Shown here piece by piece: positions 54,227 through 62,563 of a stretch of 64,000 nucleotides of DNA. The notes below the pieces were generated by a model. The model was not told the DNA's origin and searched no databases. It saw nothing but the letters and a program-made list of their open reading frames with translations. The DNA comes from G965212005 sp965212005. Its GTDB lineage: Bacteria > Pseudomonadota > Gammaproteobacteria > Porifericomitales > Porifericomitaceae. The position numbers and the translations under genes were made by a program. The stretch lies in NCBI GenBank assembly GCA_965212005.1, contig OZ243038.1, positions 1,302,001-1,366,000 on the forward strand, given 5' to 3'. Positions within the stretch are counted from its first letter, which is position 1; every line of letters begins with the position of its first letter.

Positions 54227-55954
54227 ATGCTGAAACAACTAGTACAGAATTGGCTCAAAGAAGCCCTGGAACGGCTGCGCCACGAGCAGAAACCGGAATC
54301 TCCCGGCAGCGATTTTCAGGTCGAGCGCAGCCGAAACCGGGCCCATGGCGACTACGCCAGCAACGCGGCACTGGTGCTGGCGGGCACTTTCCAAACTTCT
54401 CCCCGGGCCCTGGCGCAACAGCTCATCGAGCGACTACCTGATTCCGAATTGCGCCGGCAAGTCGAAATCGCCGGGCCTGGATTCCTGAATTTTTTCCTGC
54501 ACGAGAGCGCCTATCACGCCATCGTACAGGAGGTGCTTGATCGGGAACAGAGGTACGGGCACTCCCAAGTCGGCGCCGGGTGCCGAGTATTGCTTGAATT
54601 TGTATCTGCCAACCCCACCGGCCCACTGCACGTGGGACATGGCCGCGTGGCAGCCTACGGCGACGTATTAGGCAATCTGCTGCAAGCCAACGGCTATCAA
54701 GTGCACCGAGAATACTACGTCAACGACGTCGGCAGACAGGCGGAACTGCTCGGTCTCAGCCTCTGGCTGCGCGCGCTGGAAGCAGCCGGGGAAAGCGTGC
54801 CCCCGTTTCCCTGCGGGGCCTACCAGGGGAAATACATTCAGCAGTTGGTCGCGCGTCTGCCGCCTGCCTGTGCCGAGACCACCCTAAAGCTCCCCGATGC
54901 CTCGGATTGGCCGCCTGCCGGGGAGGACGAAGCACACTTGGACGCTTTGATCGCCCTGGCAAAGACAACGCTGGGACAACAAAACTTTCAACGCCTGGCT
55001 GACTTCGGCATGGAAGCGATCCTTGAGCAGATCAGGGACGAATTACAGCACTTTGGGATCACCATGGATACCTGGCTCCGTGAGAGCAGCCTGCAACAGC
55101 GGGGAGCAATCCAACAAGGCTTGGATCTGCTGCGTAAACAAAACCACTTGTACCAGGAAGGCGGTGCCGTGTGGTTCCGCTCCAGCGCCTTCGGAGACGC
55201 GAAAGATCGGGTCGTGGTGCGCGAGAATGGCCGCACAACCTACTTCGCTGCGGACGTGGCCTACCACCTGCACAAATACCGTCAAGGCTACCATCATATT
55301 ATCAACGTCTGGGGAGCCGATCATCACGGGTATGAGGCGCGTCTGCGAGCCGCCGTGCGCGCCTGCGGACAAGATCCCCAGTCTCTGGAGATCCGGTTGG
55401 TGCAGCTCGTATCGCTGCACCGGGGCGGCACCAAGATACAGATGTCCACCCGGGCCGGCGAATATGTCACACTACACGAATTGCGGCAGGAGATCAGCCG
55501 GGATGCCGCACGGTTTTTCTACCTGACGCGCAAGATTGAACAGCGGCTGGAGTTCGATATGGAACTGGCCAAGGCACAGTCCAGGGACAACCCGATCTAT
55601 TACATACAATACGCCCACGCCCGCATCTGCAGCATTCTGAAACATGCGGAGATTGCGGCGCCCGACGCGGCGCAGTTCAACCATCTACGGGAACCGGAGG
55701 AAAAAGAGTTAATGCGCCTTATCGCCCACTACCCCGAACTCATCCGGGAGGCGGCACAGCAGCGCGACCCCCAGCAATTATCATCCTGTCTGCGGGAGTT
55801 GGCAAACGGCTTTCACGTTTACTACGGTCGTCACCGGGTACTGGTAGATGATCCGAAACTGCGCAGTGCCCGCATCAGCCTGCTGTGCGCGGTTCGCCAA
55901 GTATTAAAAAACGGCTTGGCCCTGTTCGGCATCCAAGCCCTGGAACAAATGTAG
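54227..55954 (+). CDS. argS: Arginyl-tRNA synthetase
   Basis: 575 residues, class I. N-terminal Add-1 domain (LVQNWLKEALERLRHEQ), HIGH-type box SANPTGPLHVGHGRVAAYGD, KMSKS-like GGTKIQMSTRAGEYVTL, and a C-terminal anticodon DALR domain (YVH-type helices around QYAHARICSILKHAEIA). Charges tRNA-Arg. Its TAG overlaps the GTG start of the SPOR gene (TAGTG). The order priA-argS-SPOR matches Pseudomonas. Confidence 0.96.
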   Translation: MLKQLVQNWLKEALERLRHEQKPESPGSDFQVERSRNRAHGDYASNAALVLAGTFQTSPRALAQQLIERLPDSELRRQVEIAGPGFLNFFLHESAYHAIVQEVLDREQRYGHSQVGAGCRVLLEFVSANPTGPLHVGHGRVAAYGDVLGNLLQANGYQVHREYYVNDVGRQAELLGLSLWLRALEAAGESVPPFPCGAYQGKYIQQLVARLPPACAETTLKLPDASDWPPAGEDEAHLDALIALAKTTLGQQNFQRLADFGMEAILEQIRDELQHFGITMDTWLRESSLQQRGAIQQGLDLLRKQNHLYQEGGAVWFRSSAFGDAKDRVVVRENGRTTYFAADVAYHLHKYRQGYHHIINVWGADHHGYEARLRAAVRACGQDPQSLEIRLVQLVSLHRGGTKIQMSTRAGEYVTLHELRQEISRDAARFFYLTRKIEQRLEFDMELAKAQSRDNPIYYIQYAHARICSILKHAEIAAPDAAQFNHLREPEEKELMRLIAHYPELIREAAQQRDPQQLSSCLRELANGFHVYYGRHRVLVDDPKLRSARISLLCAVRQVLKNGLALFGIQALEQM

Positions 55955-56547
55955 TGCGCCGAGACTATAAGGATGTGCCGGTCCTTGGGGAACCCAAACC
56001 GGCCCTGAATTTCAGGACAGCCCTGCTTTGCTTCACGTTTGGCCTGGGAGCCGGCCTGCTGATTGCGGTGGCCTTCTTCCTGCGCTACTCGCCGGCAGAT
56101 ACCATCCTTCCCCGGGAAACGCCGGGGGCCCCGGCACCGGCGCAAAATCAGCCTCCGTCCCCGCCTGAGGAACCCAGCCCTCCCCCGCCTGCTGAACCCA
56201 AGTTCGACTTCTACACGATTCTGCCGGAGATGGAGGTACAAGTTTCCGGCTGGGAATCAGCAGAGCCACTGTCCTCACAGATCGATCTCTCGCCGGAACC
56301 GCAAGGACAATACATACTCCAAGCTGGATCATTTCGTTTCCCCCAGGAAGCGAGGCAACTGATGCTGCGCCTGAGGAAATTGGGGCTGCAGCCAAACGTA
56401 CAAACCGTGGAGTTGGACGGACAGGGGAAATGGTACCGGGTCCGTGCCGGTCCGTTCTCCGACGTCGGAGCATTGGATCGAGCCAGCGACCAACTGCGGC
56501 AGAACGGCATCCATTTCATCTTGTTGCAGGAAAAATCCCCTGAGTGA
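55954..56547 (+). CDS. SPOR-domain cell-division protein, FtsN-like
   Basis: 197 residues from a GTG that overlaps the argS stop by one base; the N-terminus VRRDYKDVPVLGEPKPALNF is cytoplasmic. One transmembrane helix (LLCFTFGLGAGLLIAVAFFL), a Pro-rich linker (QNQPPSPPEEPSPPPPAEPK) and a C-terminal SPOR domain (QYILQAGSFRFPQEARQLML, WYRVRAGPFSDVGALDRASD). SPOR domains bind denuded septal glycan. Position after argS supports an FtsN role, as in Pseudomonas. Confidence 0.88.
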   Translation: MRRDYKDVPVLGEPKPALNFRTALLCFTFGLGAGLLIAVAFFLRYSPADTILPRETPGAPAPAQNQPPSPPEEPSPPPPAEPKFDFYTILPEMEVQVSGWESAEPLSSQIDLSPEPQGQYILQAGSFRFPQEARQLMLRLRKLGLQPNVQTVELDGQGKWYRVRAGPFSDVGALDRASDQLRQNGIHFILLQEKSPE

Positions 56548-56724
56548 ATCAGCCCGGTACGCAGTGGATTAGGGATCGCGCTGTGTGCCGGGAGGCGCGC
56601 CCACCCTCACGGGGAAAGCACCCCGGCGGTCAACCGGGCCACCCAGTTGCCAGATAAAGCGCTGTGGGGGGACCGGCGCATACAAAAATATGTGGACTGA
56701 CGACGCCTGTACCAGGGAAAACGC

Positions 56725-57789
56725 ATGAGCCTCCCCACTGAAAACAGCCCCGCAGGGACAGGTTATCAGATTACCCGTGGCGGCTTCGAGGCAGCCCGGA
56801 GCCTAAGTGCTGATCCACGCCGTGGCCTGCATGGACACAGTTTCCAGGTCTGGCTTTGCGCCCGGCACGAAGCGTCTGCCGCCGACCGGGACGGCGCTGA
56901 TCTGACCGGGCTGCTGCAGGATCGCCTGGCTCCGCTCGGGCACGGCATGCTGAACGAATTGCTGCCGGAACCGGACGACGGCAAGCTGCTGCTCTACATA
57001 CGCCGGCAACTGGCACTGACATACAGACATTGCCTGCGCCTGCAAAGTGCTCACGGACAGGGCACCTGCCTGCTGGAGGAAGGGGAAATACAAACTTGGA
57101 GGCGTTTTCACATCGAGGCAGCACACCAGCTCCCCCAGGTACCAGAGACGCACCGCTGCCGCCGTATGCACGGACACGGATTCGGGATCACCGTGCGCTG
57201 CACCGGGGAGACTGGCACCCTGCGCCAATTAGAGCAGGCTTGCAGCCCATTGCAAGAGCAATTGCACCACTCCTGCCTGAACGAGCAGCAGGGTCTGGAA
57301 AACCCGACAAGCGAGATGCTGGCACGCTGGTTCTGGCGCCGGCTCCAACCGGCGCTGCCCCGCCTGCGCGAGATCGGCGTACGGGAAACCCCGAGCACGG
57401 GCTGCCTGTACGACGGAAAAGATTTCCGCATCTGGAAAGAACTGCGTTTTGAGGCAGCGCTGCGTGCGCCTGGCTCCGAGCAGTCATGGCACGGACACAG
57501 CTACCTGCTGCGCCTGCACCTCGCCCCGCCTTTAGACGAAACGTCAGGGTGGACCATGGACTTTGGCGAGATCAAGCAGCGTTTCCTGCCTGTGTATCGC
57601 AGCCTGGATCATCAGCAACTCGATTTGCTGCCCGAATTCCGCAATACCGGCGCAGCCGCGTTGCCGCGCTGGATTCAGCAACGGGCGGCCCAATACCTGC
57701 CGCAACTCGAGCGCCTGGAACTATATGAAACTCCGCAACGGGGCTATGCGGTCGGCACCGCCTGCGGCCGTTCCGTGCTGCCCATTTAA
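56725..57789 (+). CDS. Protein with three tandem PTPS/QueD-like domains
   Basis: 354 residues, three times the size of a QueD subunit. Domain 1 (about 13-118) keeps HGH at 36-38 but not the upstream zinc His. Domain 2 (about 125-232) is closest to QueD: FHIEAAHQLPQVPETHRCRR with zinc His134, Cys145 and HGH at 149-151, then GLENPTSEMLARWFWRRLQP; the catalytic Asp before His is replaced (LHHSCLNE). Domain 3 (about 238-345) has HGH at 256-258, MDFGEIKQRF, SLDHQQL and YETPQRG but lacks the first zinc His and the Cys. Separate catalytic parts thus sit in different repeats. Possibly a 6-carboxytetrahydropterin synthase-like or pterin-binding protein; activity is uncertain. Confidence 0.8.
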   Translation: MSLPTENSPAGTGYQITRGGFEAARSLSADPRRGLHGHSFQVWLCARHEASAADRDGADLTGLLQDRLAPLGHGMLNELLPEPDDGKLLLYIRRQLALTYRHCLRLQSAHGQGTCLLEEGEIQTWRRFHIEAAHQLPQVPETHRCRRMHGHGFGITVRCTGETGTLRQLEQACSPLQEQLHHSCLNEQQGLENPTSEMLARWFWRRLQPALPRLREIGVRETPSTGCLYDGKDFRIWKELRFEAALRAPGSEQSWHGHSYLLRLHLAPPLDETSGWTMDFGEIKQRFLPVYRSLDHQQLDLLPEFRNTGAAALPRWIQQRAAQYLPQLERLELYETPQRGYAVGTACGRSVLPI

Positions 57790-57872
57790 CGGGAACCTGC
57801 CTGATCGCCTGATGGGAACAGAAGCGGCCGGGCTCCCCTGTAGCAGCCTGCCTTCCCAAAACCTGCGCAAAA

Positions 57873-57900
57873 AAAAAGGAACCCTTTCGGGTTCCTTTTT
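57873..57900. terminator. Bidirectional intrinsic terminator
   Basis: Stem aaaaaggaaccc (57873-57884) pairs with gggttccttttt (57889-57900) around tttc. It is flanked by a T-run on the plus strand and, read on the minus strand, by a T-run from the A-tract, so it can end both the PTPS gene and pqqA. Confidence 0.93.
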
Positions 57901-57919
57901 TCACCTTACTGTAAGGTGA
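57901..57919. repeat. Perfect 19-bp palindrome after pqqA
   Basis: TCACCTTAC and GTAAGGTGA are exact reverse complements around a single T. It lies between the pqqA stop (57922) and the terminator. It could stabilise the 3' end of the pqqA transcript or bind a protein dimer. Confidence 0.7.
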
Positions 57920-57921
57920 GC

Positions 57922-57996
57922 TTACTTGTGATTGATGTACATCGTCACTTCGAAGCCGAAACGTACGTCGCTGTACTCAGGTGTGGTCCACTTCAT
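57922..57996 (-). CDS. pqqA: PQQ precursor peptide PqqA, stand-alone
   Basis: 24 residues beginning MKWTTPEYSD and ending with GFEVTMYINHK. The Glu and Tyr that are cross-linked to form pyrroloquinoline quinone lie in the E-V-T-M-Y core, and the length and MKW start are typical of PqqA. GGAGG stands 8 bases before the ATG at 57996. No pqqB, C, D or E gene lies on either side: a terminator follows directly and pyrK is next upstream. The rest of the pathway must be elsewhere in the genome. PQQ serves periplasmic alcohol or sugar dehydrogenases. Confidence 0.95.
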   Translation of the reverse strand: MKWTTPEYSDVRFGFEVTMYINHK

Positions 57997-58047
57997 GGTC
58001 GTATCCTCCATTACGGTTACAATGCAAGTATATTTGCCGATTAATAC

Positions 58048-58084
58048 AGCAGAGATCATGCCAATTTTTATAATCAAAAAATTA
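58048..58084 (-). promoter_or_regulatory. Putative sigma-54 promoter with IHF-like site for pqqA
   Basis: On the minus strand 58063-58048 reads TGGCATGATCTCTGCT: GG and GC are 10 bases apart as in TGGCAC-N5-TTGCW, with only two mismatches in the conserved positions. The start of transcription would fall near 58037, about 40 bases before the pqqA ATG. An IHF consensus (AATCAA-N4-TTA on the plus strand, 58072-58084) lies just upstream in AT-rich DNA. Inference from motif only. Confidence 0.5.
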
Positions 58085-58322
58085 TCATTAAAATCAATCT
58101 TATTGCATTTCCCACGGCTTGGGAACGGACAGGTACAACCGGTTACTGGATCATAACAACCAAAAAATGGCGAATGCGTGTGCACCGGTGCGACACATCA
58201 GGACAACACGGATCCGCATGGAACGCTCCTCGGCAGCCTCCGTGGGCGGGCGGGCTGCACTTCCGCGCCCGCCAGGCACAGCCGGCCTCCCGTCCGTCGT
58301 CGCAGGAGCCGAAGGCCGCCGG

Positions 58323-59189
58323 CTAGTCCGGATACAACTCCTTCGCCTCGAACACCGGTCCGTCCACGCACACCCGTTCCATGTATACGACTCCATCGCG
58401 CTGCACTCGCACCGTGCACCCGGCACAGCCGCCCACGGCACAGGCCATGAATTCTTCAATCGCAAGCTGGCAGGGCAGTCCGTAGCGATGAGCCAGGGCC
58501 GCCGTCGCTACGAGCATAGACTCCGGACCGCAAGCAAACAGCTCTACCTGGCCCTGGCGCTCAACGTCCAGCGAACTCAGCCAGTGTTCCGCCAACTCGG
58601 TCACGTGACCCTGAAAACAGCCGGGGAAATCAGCACCGCTAGCCAGGCGGCTGGGCAAGCCCCAATCCTCCAGCATGGGCATGCACGCGGTGGCCTGCGC
58701 CGGAATCCCGGGCAGCAACAGCGAGGAGGGCCGCAGCGGGAACGGAAAGACCACCTCGGAGCCCAGCAGCGCCAGCGGCTGCACGGGTTCACCACTGTGC
58801 CTGATATGTTTGGCCAGAAACAAAATCGGCGGGATCCCCACTCCACCTCCCAGCAAGAGCGGCAAATGGCGGTAGCCAGTCAGCTTGAACGGGGTGCCGA
58901 TCGGCCCCAGCAATTCGAGCGACTCCTGCTGCCGCTTTGCCGCCAGCAGCGCAGTACCCTGACCGGTAACCTTATACAATATATCCAGACTACCCCCGGC
59001 GGGATCCGTTAGCATGATGGACATCGGACGCCGCATCGGCAGCAACGGATCACATTGGACGTGTACAAAGTTACCCGGCTTGGCCGCACGCGCAATCGCC
59101 GCCGCCTCCAGTCGCAGCATGAACTGCCCGGCCCCGAGCTCGCGCTGCTCCATGATCCGGGCCTGGCAGGAATAAATGCTGCCGATCAC
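58323..59189 (-). CDS. pyrK: Dihydroorotate dehydrogenase electron-transfer subunit (PyrK family)
   Basis: About 288 residues from GTG 59189 (VIGSIYSCQARIMEQRELGA); the frame is open 42 codons further but that part is Arg-rich and unlike the family. FAD domain (LLPMRRPMSIMLTDPAGG), NAD-binding part (LLLGGGVGIPPILFLAKHI, FACGPESML), and the C-terminal 2Fe-2S cysteines (CAVGGCAGC and ERVCVDGPVF). It should pass electrons between NAD and a class 1B PyrD. No pyrD lies beside it. It is last in the pyrR-pyrB-pyrX operon. Confidence 0.88.
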   Translation of the reverse strand: MIGSIYSCQARIMEQRELGAGQFMLRLEAAAIARAAKPGNFVHVQCDPLLPMRRPMSIMLTDPAGGSLDILYKVTGQGTALLAAKRQQESLELLGPIGTPFKLTGYRHLPLLLGGGVGIPPILFLAKHIRHSGEPVQPLALLGSEVVFPFPLRPSSLLLPGIPAQATACMPMLEDWGLPSRLASGADFPGCFQGHVTELAEHWLSSLDVERQGQVELFACGPESMLVATAALAHRYGLPCQLAIEEFMACAVGGCAGCTVRVQRDGVVYMERVCVDGPVFEAKELYPD

Positions 59190-59368
59190 TGCGGCCCGCC
59201 CTTGCCTGGTGCGTAAAACCCGCTCAACCGCCTGCCTGACTCCCTTGCCCCACGCCAACAGTCTCGGGCGCGGGCGGACCTTCTTTTCTGCACACGGCAC
59301 GCAGGACAGGCGCACATGGGCGGCGTGAGTCGCGTGCCGCGGACCGGTCCGTCACAAATGCCCCTGTT

Positions 59369-60655
59369 TCATCCATGCCGGTATACCAGCTCGCCCCGCA
59401 GCAGGGTATATTTCACCCGCCCCTTCAAAGGCTGCTCCCCCACAAAAGAAGGATAGCGGCGGGTACTCCCCATCGCACTCATGGGCCCTGACGGCCAGTC
59501 CGCGTCGGGATCAAAAATACACACGTCCGCACCTGCTCCCACCTGCAACCGTCCCTGTTTAACGCGCAAAATATCCGCTGACCGATGGGTCAGCAAGGCG
59601 AGTGCCTGGGAAAGGGTCAGCACGCCCTCCTGTACCAGGCGCAATGCCAAAGGGAGCAGCAATTCCAGGGTAGCCTTCTGCCGTTCCATCGAGAAAAGCG
59701 GAGCGGATTGCTCGCGCAGCCCGGGTGGACGATGATCAGAGCAGATGCAGTCGATGATTCCCTCTGCCACTGCCGCCCTGAGCCGGGCCCGGTCGCGCGT
59801 GCCGCGTATAGGCGGAGACAGGTGGTAGCTGGGATCAAAAAAATCGAGCTCGGAGTCAGCGAGAAACAGGTGGAGCACGGATACATCGGCAGTGACCGGT
59901 AATCCCCGGGCGCGGGCGTCCTGCAAGAGTTCAGCCGCGCGCGCCGTCGTAAGCCGACAAACATGCAAGCGCACGCCGGTTTGCTCGGCCAGCAGCAAGG
60001 CGCGCGCCAGGGCAACGGTTTCCGCGGTTTCCGGGATCGGCGGCAAGCCGGCGCGGGTACAGGCTTCGCCCTCGTGCATTACGCCATTGCCGCGTAAAAA
60101 CGGATCCTCGCAACTGAGGAAAACCGTCATGTCGCAGCCGGAAGCATATTCCATGGCCCGGCGCAACACGTTGGAGTCAATGATCGGACGCAGGGCATTG
60201 CTCACGCCTAAACACCCAGCCTGCTTCAGGGTATCCATAGAAGAGAGCATTTCGCCGGCAAGCTGTTGGGTCAAGGCACCAAGCAGGTAAACCCGCACCT
60301 TGCCGGCGCCGGCGGCCCGGTGACTGATCAGTTCGACCGCTGCTGGAGAATCAATACAAGGGCGGACGTCGGGAGGGCAGCAAATCGAAGTGACTCCAGC
60401 CATCGCCCCGATATGAAACACATCCGCGCCCGGCACCTCTTGCTCCGGGGCCGCGTCCTGCAGGCGAGCACAGAGATCCACCAGCCCCGGACACACAATC
60501 ATGCCGGACGCATCTATCCGCAGATCGGCGTCAAAGCCGCCTGGTGCCGGATCACCGATGCCGATAATGCTCCCATCCGCAATGTACAACGAACCCGGCT
60601 GGTCCAGTCCGTTGCCCGGGGAAAGCAGGCGCCCTTGTTGAATCTCGATTTTCAA
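59369..60655 (-). CDS. pyrX: Dihydroorotase-like protein without zinc ligands (PyrX/PyrC')
   Basis: 428 residues, amidohydrolase fold. The metal motif that should read PGLVDLHxHLR is PGLVDLCARLQ, with Cys62 and Arg64 in place of both His. The later VTPHH is VSVLH, and DHAPH is DHRPP. It is therefore very probably inactive as dihydroorotase. In Pseudomonas a similar inactive PyrC' is needed to assemble aspartate carbamoyltransferase. The gene overlaps pyrB by 4 bp (ATGA), matching that role. An active dihydroorotase should be encoded elsewhere. Confidence 0.9.
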   Translation of the reverse strand: MKIEIQQGRLLSPGNGLDQPGSLYIADGSIIGIGDPAPGGFDADLRIDASGMIVCPGLVDLCARLQDAAPEQEVPGADVFHIGAMAGVTSICCPPDVRPCIDSPAAVELISHRAAGAGKVRVYLLGALTQQLAGEMLSSMDTLKQAGCLGVSNALRPIIDSNVLRRAMEYASGCDMTVFLSCEDPFLRGNGVMHEGEACTRAGLPPIPETAETVALARALLLAEQTGVRLHVCRLTTARAAELLQDARARGLPVTADVSVLHLFLADSELDFFDPSYHLSPPIRGTRDRARLRAAVAEGIIDCICSDHRPPGLREQSAPLFSMERQKATLELLLPLALRLVQEGVLTLSQALALLTHRSADILRVKQGRLQVGAGADVCIFDPDADWPSGPMSAMGSTRRYPSFVGEQPLKGRVKYTLLRGELVYRHG

Positions 60656-61626
60656 TTTTCCGACTGCGAACGGGGTGCCCCCGTCGTCAACGCCATAATC
60701 GCCATACGAATTGCTATCCCGTGGCTCACCTGCTCCAGGATCAAGGAGCGCGGATCATCGGCTACTTCCGAATCGAGTTCAACGCCCCGATTAATCGGTC
60801 CGGGATGCATCACGATCGCATCCTCCGCAGCAACAGCCAAGCGCGCCCGGGTGAGTCCATAGCGAAAAAAATACTCTTCCGCGCCGGGGAGCAGCGGACC
60901 GTTCATCCGCTCGCGCTGCAGACGCAGCACAATGACTACGTCCACGTTCTTCAAGCCGGTGTCCAAGTCTAAATGCACCTGCGCGCCCATGCCTTTGATG
61001 CCGGTGGGGATCAAGGTCTTAGGGCCCACCACCCGAACTTCCCGCACGCCCATAAGATTTAACGCCAGGATCTGCGAGCGGGCGACTCGGGAATGGGCAA
61101 TGTCTCCGATAATCGCCACGCGCAAGCGGGGAAAATCAGGCTTATACCGACGGATCGTGAAAAGATCCAGCAAGGCCTGCGTCGGATGTTCGTGGCAGCC
61201 GTCCCCGGCGTTGATGACTGCAACGTCCCCGGGAAGCCTGGAAGCAACATAATGGGCCACGCCGCTGAGTGAGTGACGGATCACAAACACATCGCAATGC
61301 ATAGCACGCAGGGCCGAGAGCATATCGATCATGGATTCTCCCTTGCAGACCGCGGAACTCTGCGGGCTGATATTCAACACGTCCGCCGACAACCGCTTGG
61401 CTGCCAGTTCGAAAGTAGTGCGCGTACGGGTGCTGGGTTCAAAGAACAGGTTGGCCACAATTTTCCCGCGCAGCAAGGGAACTTTTTTGACCGCCCGGCC
61501 CGAGATCTCGGAGAAAGTCTCGGCAAGATCGAAAGCCTGCTGCAAGTGCTCGCGCCGCAGCCCTTCGATGGAGAGAAAATGCTTGAGCTTCCCCTGCGAA
61601 TCAAACTGAATACAGGGGCCTGTCAT
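60652..61626 (-). CDS. pyrB: Aspartate carbamoyltransferase catalytic subunit
   Basis: 324 residues. Carbamoyl phosphate plus aspartate gives carbamoylaspartate, the committed pyrimidine step. Carbamoyl-phosphate site FEPSTRTRTTFELAAKRLSA, then HPTQALLDLFTIRRY, and the aspartate-binding LRLQRERMNGPLLPGAEEYF. No pyrI regulatory gene is present; pyrX overlaps the 3' end, so the enzyme is probably the PyrB6X6 type. 5 bp after pyrR. Confidence 0.96.
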   Translation of the reverse strand: MTGPCIQFDSQGKLKHFLSIEGLRREHLQQAFDLAETFSEISGRAVKKVPLLRGKIVANLFFEPSTRTRTTFELAAKRLSADVLNISPQSSAVCKGESMIDMLSALRAMHCDVFVIRHSLSGVAHYVASRLPGDVAVINAGDGCHEHPTQALLDLFTIRRYKPDFPRLRVAIIGDIAHSRVARSQILALNLMGVREVRVVGPKTLIPTGIKGMGAQVHLDLDTGLKNVDVVIVLRLQRERMNGPLLPGAEEYFFRYGLTRARLAVAAEDAIVMHPGPINRGVELDSEVADDPRSLILEQVSHGIAIRMAIMALTTGAPRSQSEN

Positions 61627-61631
61627 AACCT

Positions 61632-62171
61632 TCAGTAAATCAGCAATTCCGGCTGATCTGCATACTTGAGCTTGACGTGCTCATGCTCCTGCAGGTCCAG
61701 GCTCCTGCCCAGGACGTCCGGCTGCACCGGGATCTCCCGACCACCCCGGTCGATCAGCACGGCAAGCGTGATTCCGGCAGGTCGCCCATAATCAAAGATT
61801 TCGTTGATCGCCGCACGGATGGTCCGCCCGGTGTAAATCACATCATCCACCAATACAACTTGACGATCCTGCACCGAAAACGGCAGATGGGAAGGCTTGA
61901 CTTTAGGGTGCAGTCCCAGGCGATGGAAATCATCCCGGTAGAACGATATGTCCAATTGCCCCAGCGGCACGTCCAACCACGCCCGCAACTGTTCGGCGAC
62001 CCACACACCGCCTCTTTGAATACCGATCATCGCCGGAGGAGCACAATCACGGAAACGTTCCTCCAATTGCGTACCCATCCGCTGCAGGAAGCGGCGGCAC
62101 TGCGCTGTTTCTATCTTCCGGGCGACGGCACTGCGCCCCCGCCATCGATCGGACCCTGTTCGCCCAGCCAT
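61632..62171 (-). CDS. pyrR: PyrR family regulator / uracil phosphoribosyltransferase
   Basis: 179 residues. Phosphoribosyltransferase fold with PRPP loop QVVLVDDVIYTGRTIRAAIN and DRGGREIPVQPD. In Gram-positives PyrR controls pyr genes by binding mRNA; in Pseudomonas it acts on pyr expression as well. Its start overlaps the end of ruvX by 61 bp; the first ~15 residues (RWRGRSAV) do not look conserved, so the true start may be further in, at a non-ATG codon. Confidence 0.9.
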   Translation of the reverse strand: MAGRTGSDRWRGRSAVARKIETAQCRRFLQRMGTQLEERFRDCAPPAMIGIQRGGVWVAEQLRAWLDVPLGQLDISFYRDDFHRLGLHPKVKPSHLPFSVQDRQVVLVDDVIYTGRTIRAAINEIFDYGRPAGITLAVLIDRGGREIPVQPDVLGRSLDLQEHEHVKLKYADQPELLIY

Positions 62172-62563
62172 GACTCGATAATGATCTGTGCCGCGATCGG
62201 ATCCACACGCCGCAGGCCGGGACTTCTGCGCCGCGCCTCCTGCGAACTCAATCGCTCATCCACCTCATGTACCGGCAGTCCATAGTGCTGCTTCAGTTTG
62301 CGGCCAAAGCGGCGCGCTTCCCTGGTCAGAGGCTGCTCCGCGCCGTCCATCGTCAATGGTATTCCAACTATGAGGGCGGACGGTCTCCACTGCTCCAGTA
62401 TACCGGACAAGGCCGCCCAGTCCGGCTCGCGACGCGTCACCGGCAATGAACGCAGGGGCCGGGCGGTACGGGTGAGGGTCTGCCCTACAGCAATACCGAT
62501 CCGTTTGCGCCCGTAGTCAAAGCCCAGCAGCACCAGGCCGGACTCAGGCGTGACCCACGTCAA
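62111..62563 (-). CDS. ruvX: RuvX/YqgF Holliday-junction resolvase family nuclease
   Basis: 150 residues, RNase H fold. LLGFDYGRKRIGIAVGQ with the first Asp, LIVGIPLTMDG, VDERLSSQEARRR with Glu, and the final RVDPIAAQIIIESWL with Asp. Implicated in 16S rRNA 5' processing and as a resolvase. Overlaps algH by 20 bp and pyrR by 61 bp. Typical length is about 140. Confidence 0.94.
   Translation of the reverse strand: MTWVTPESGLVLLGFDYGRKRIGIAVGQTLTRTARPLRSLPVTRREPDWAALSGILEQWRPSALIVGIPLTMDGAEQPLTREARRFGRKLKQHYGLPVHEVDERLSSQEARRRSPGLRRVDPIAAQIIIESWLGEQGPIDGGGAVPSPGR

Noticed and set aside
59190..59315. Upstream extension of PyrK to an ATG at 59315
   Set aside because: The added 42 residues are Arg-rich and unlike PyrK; the GTG at 59189 opens directly on the conserved domain.
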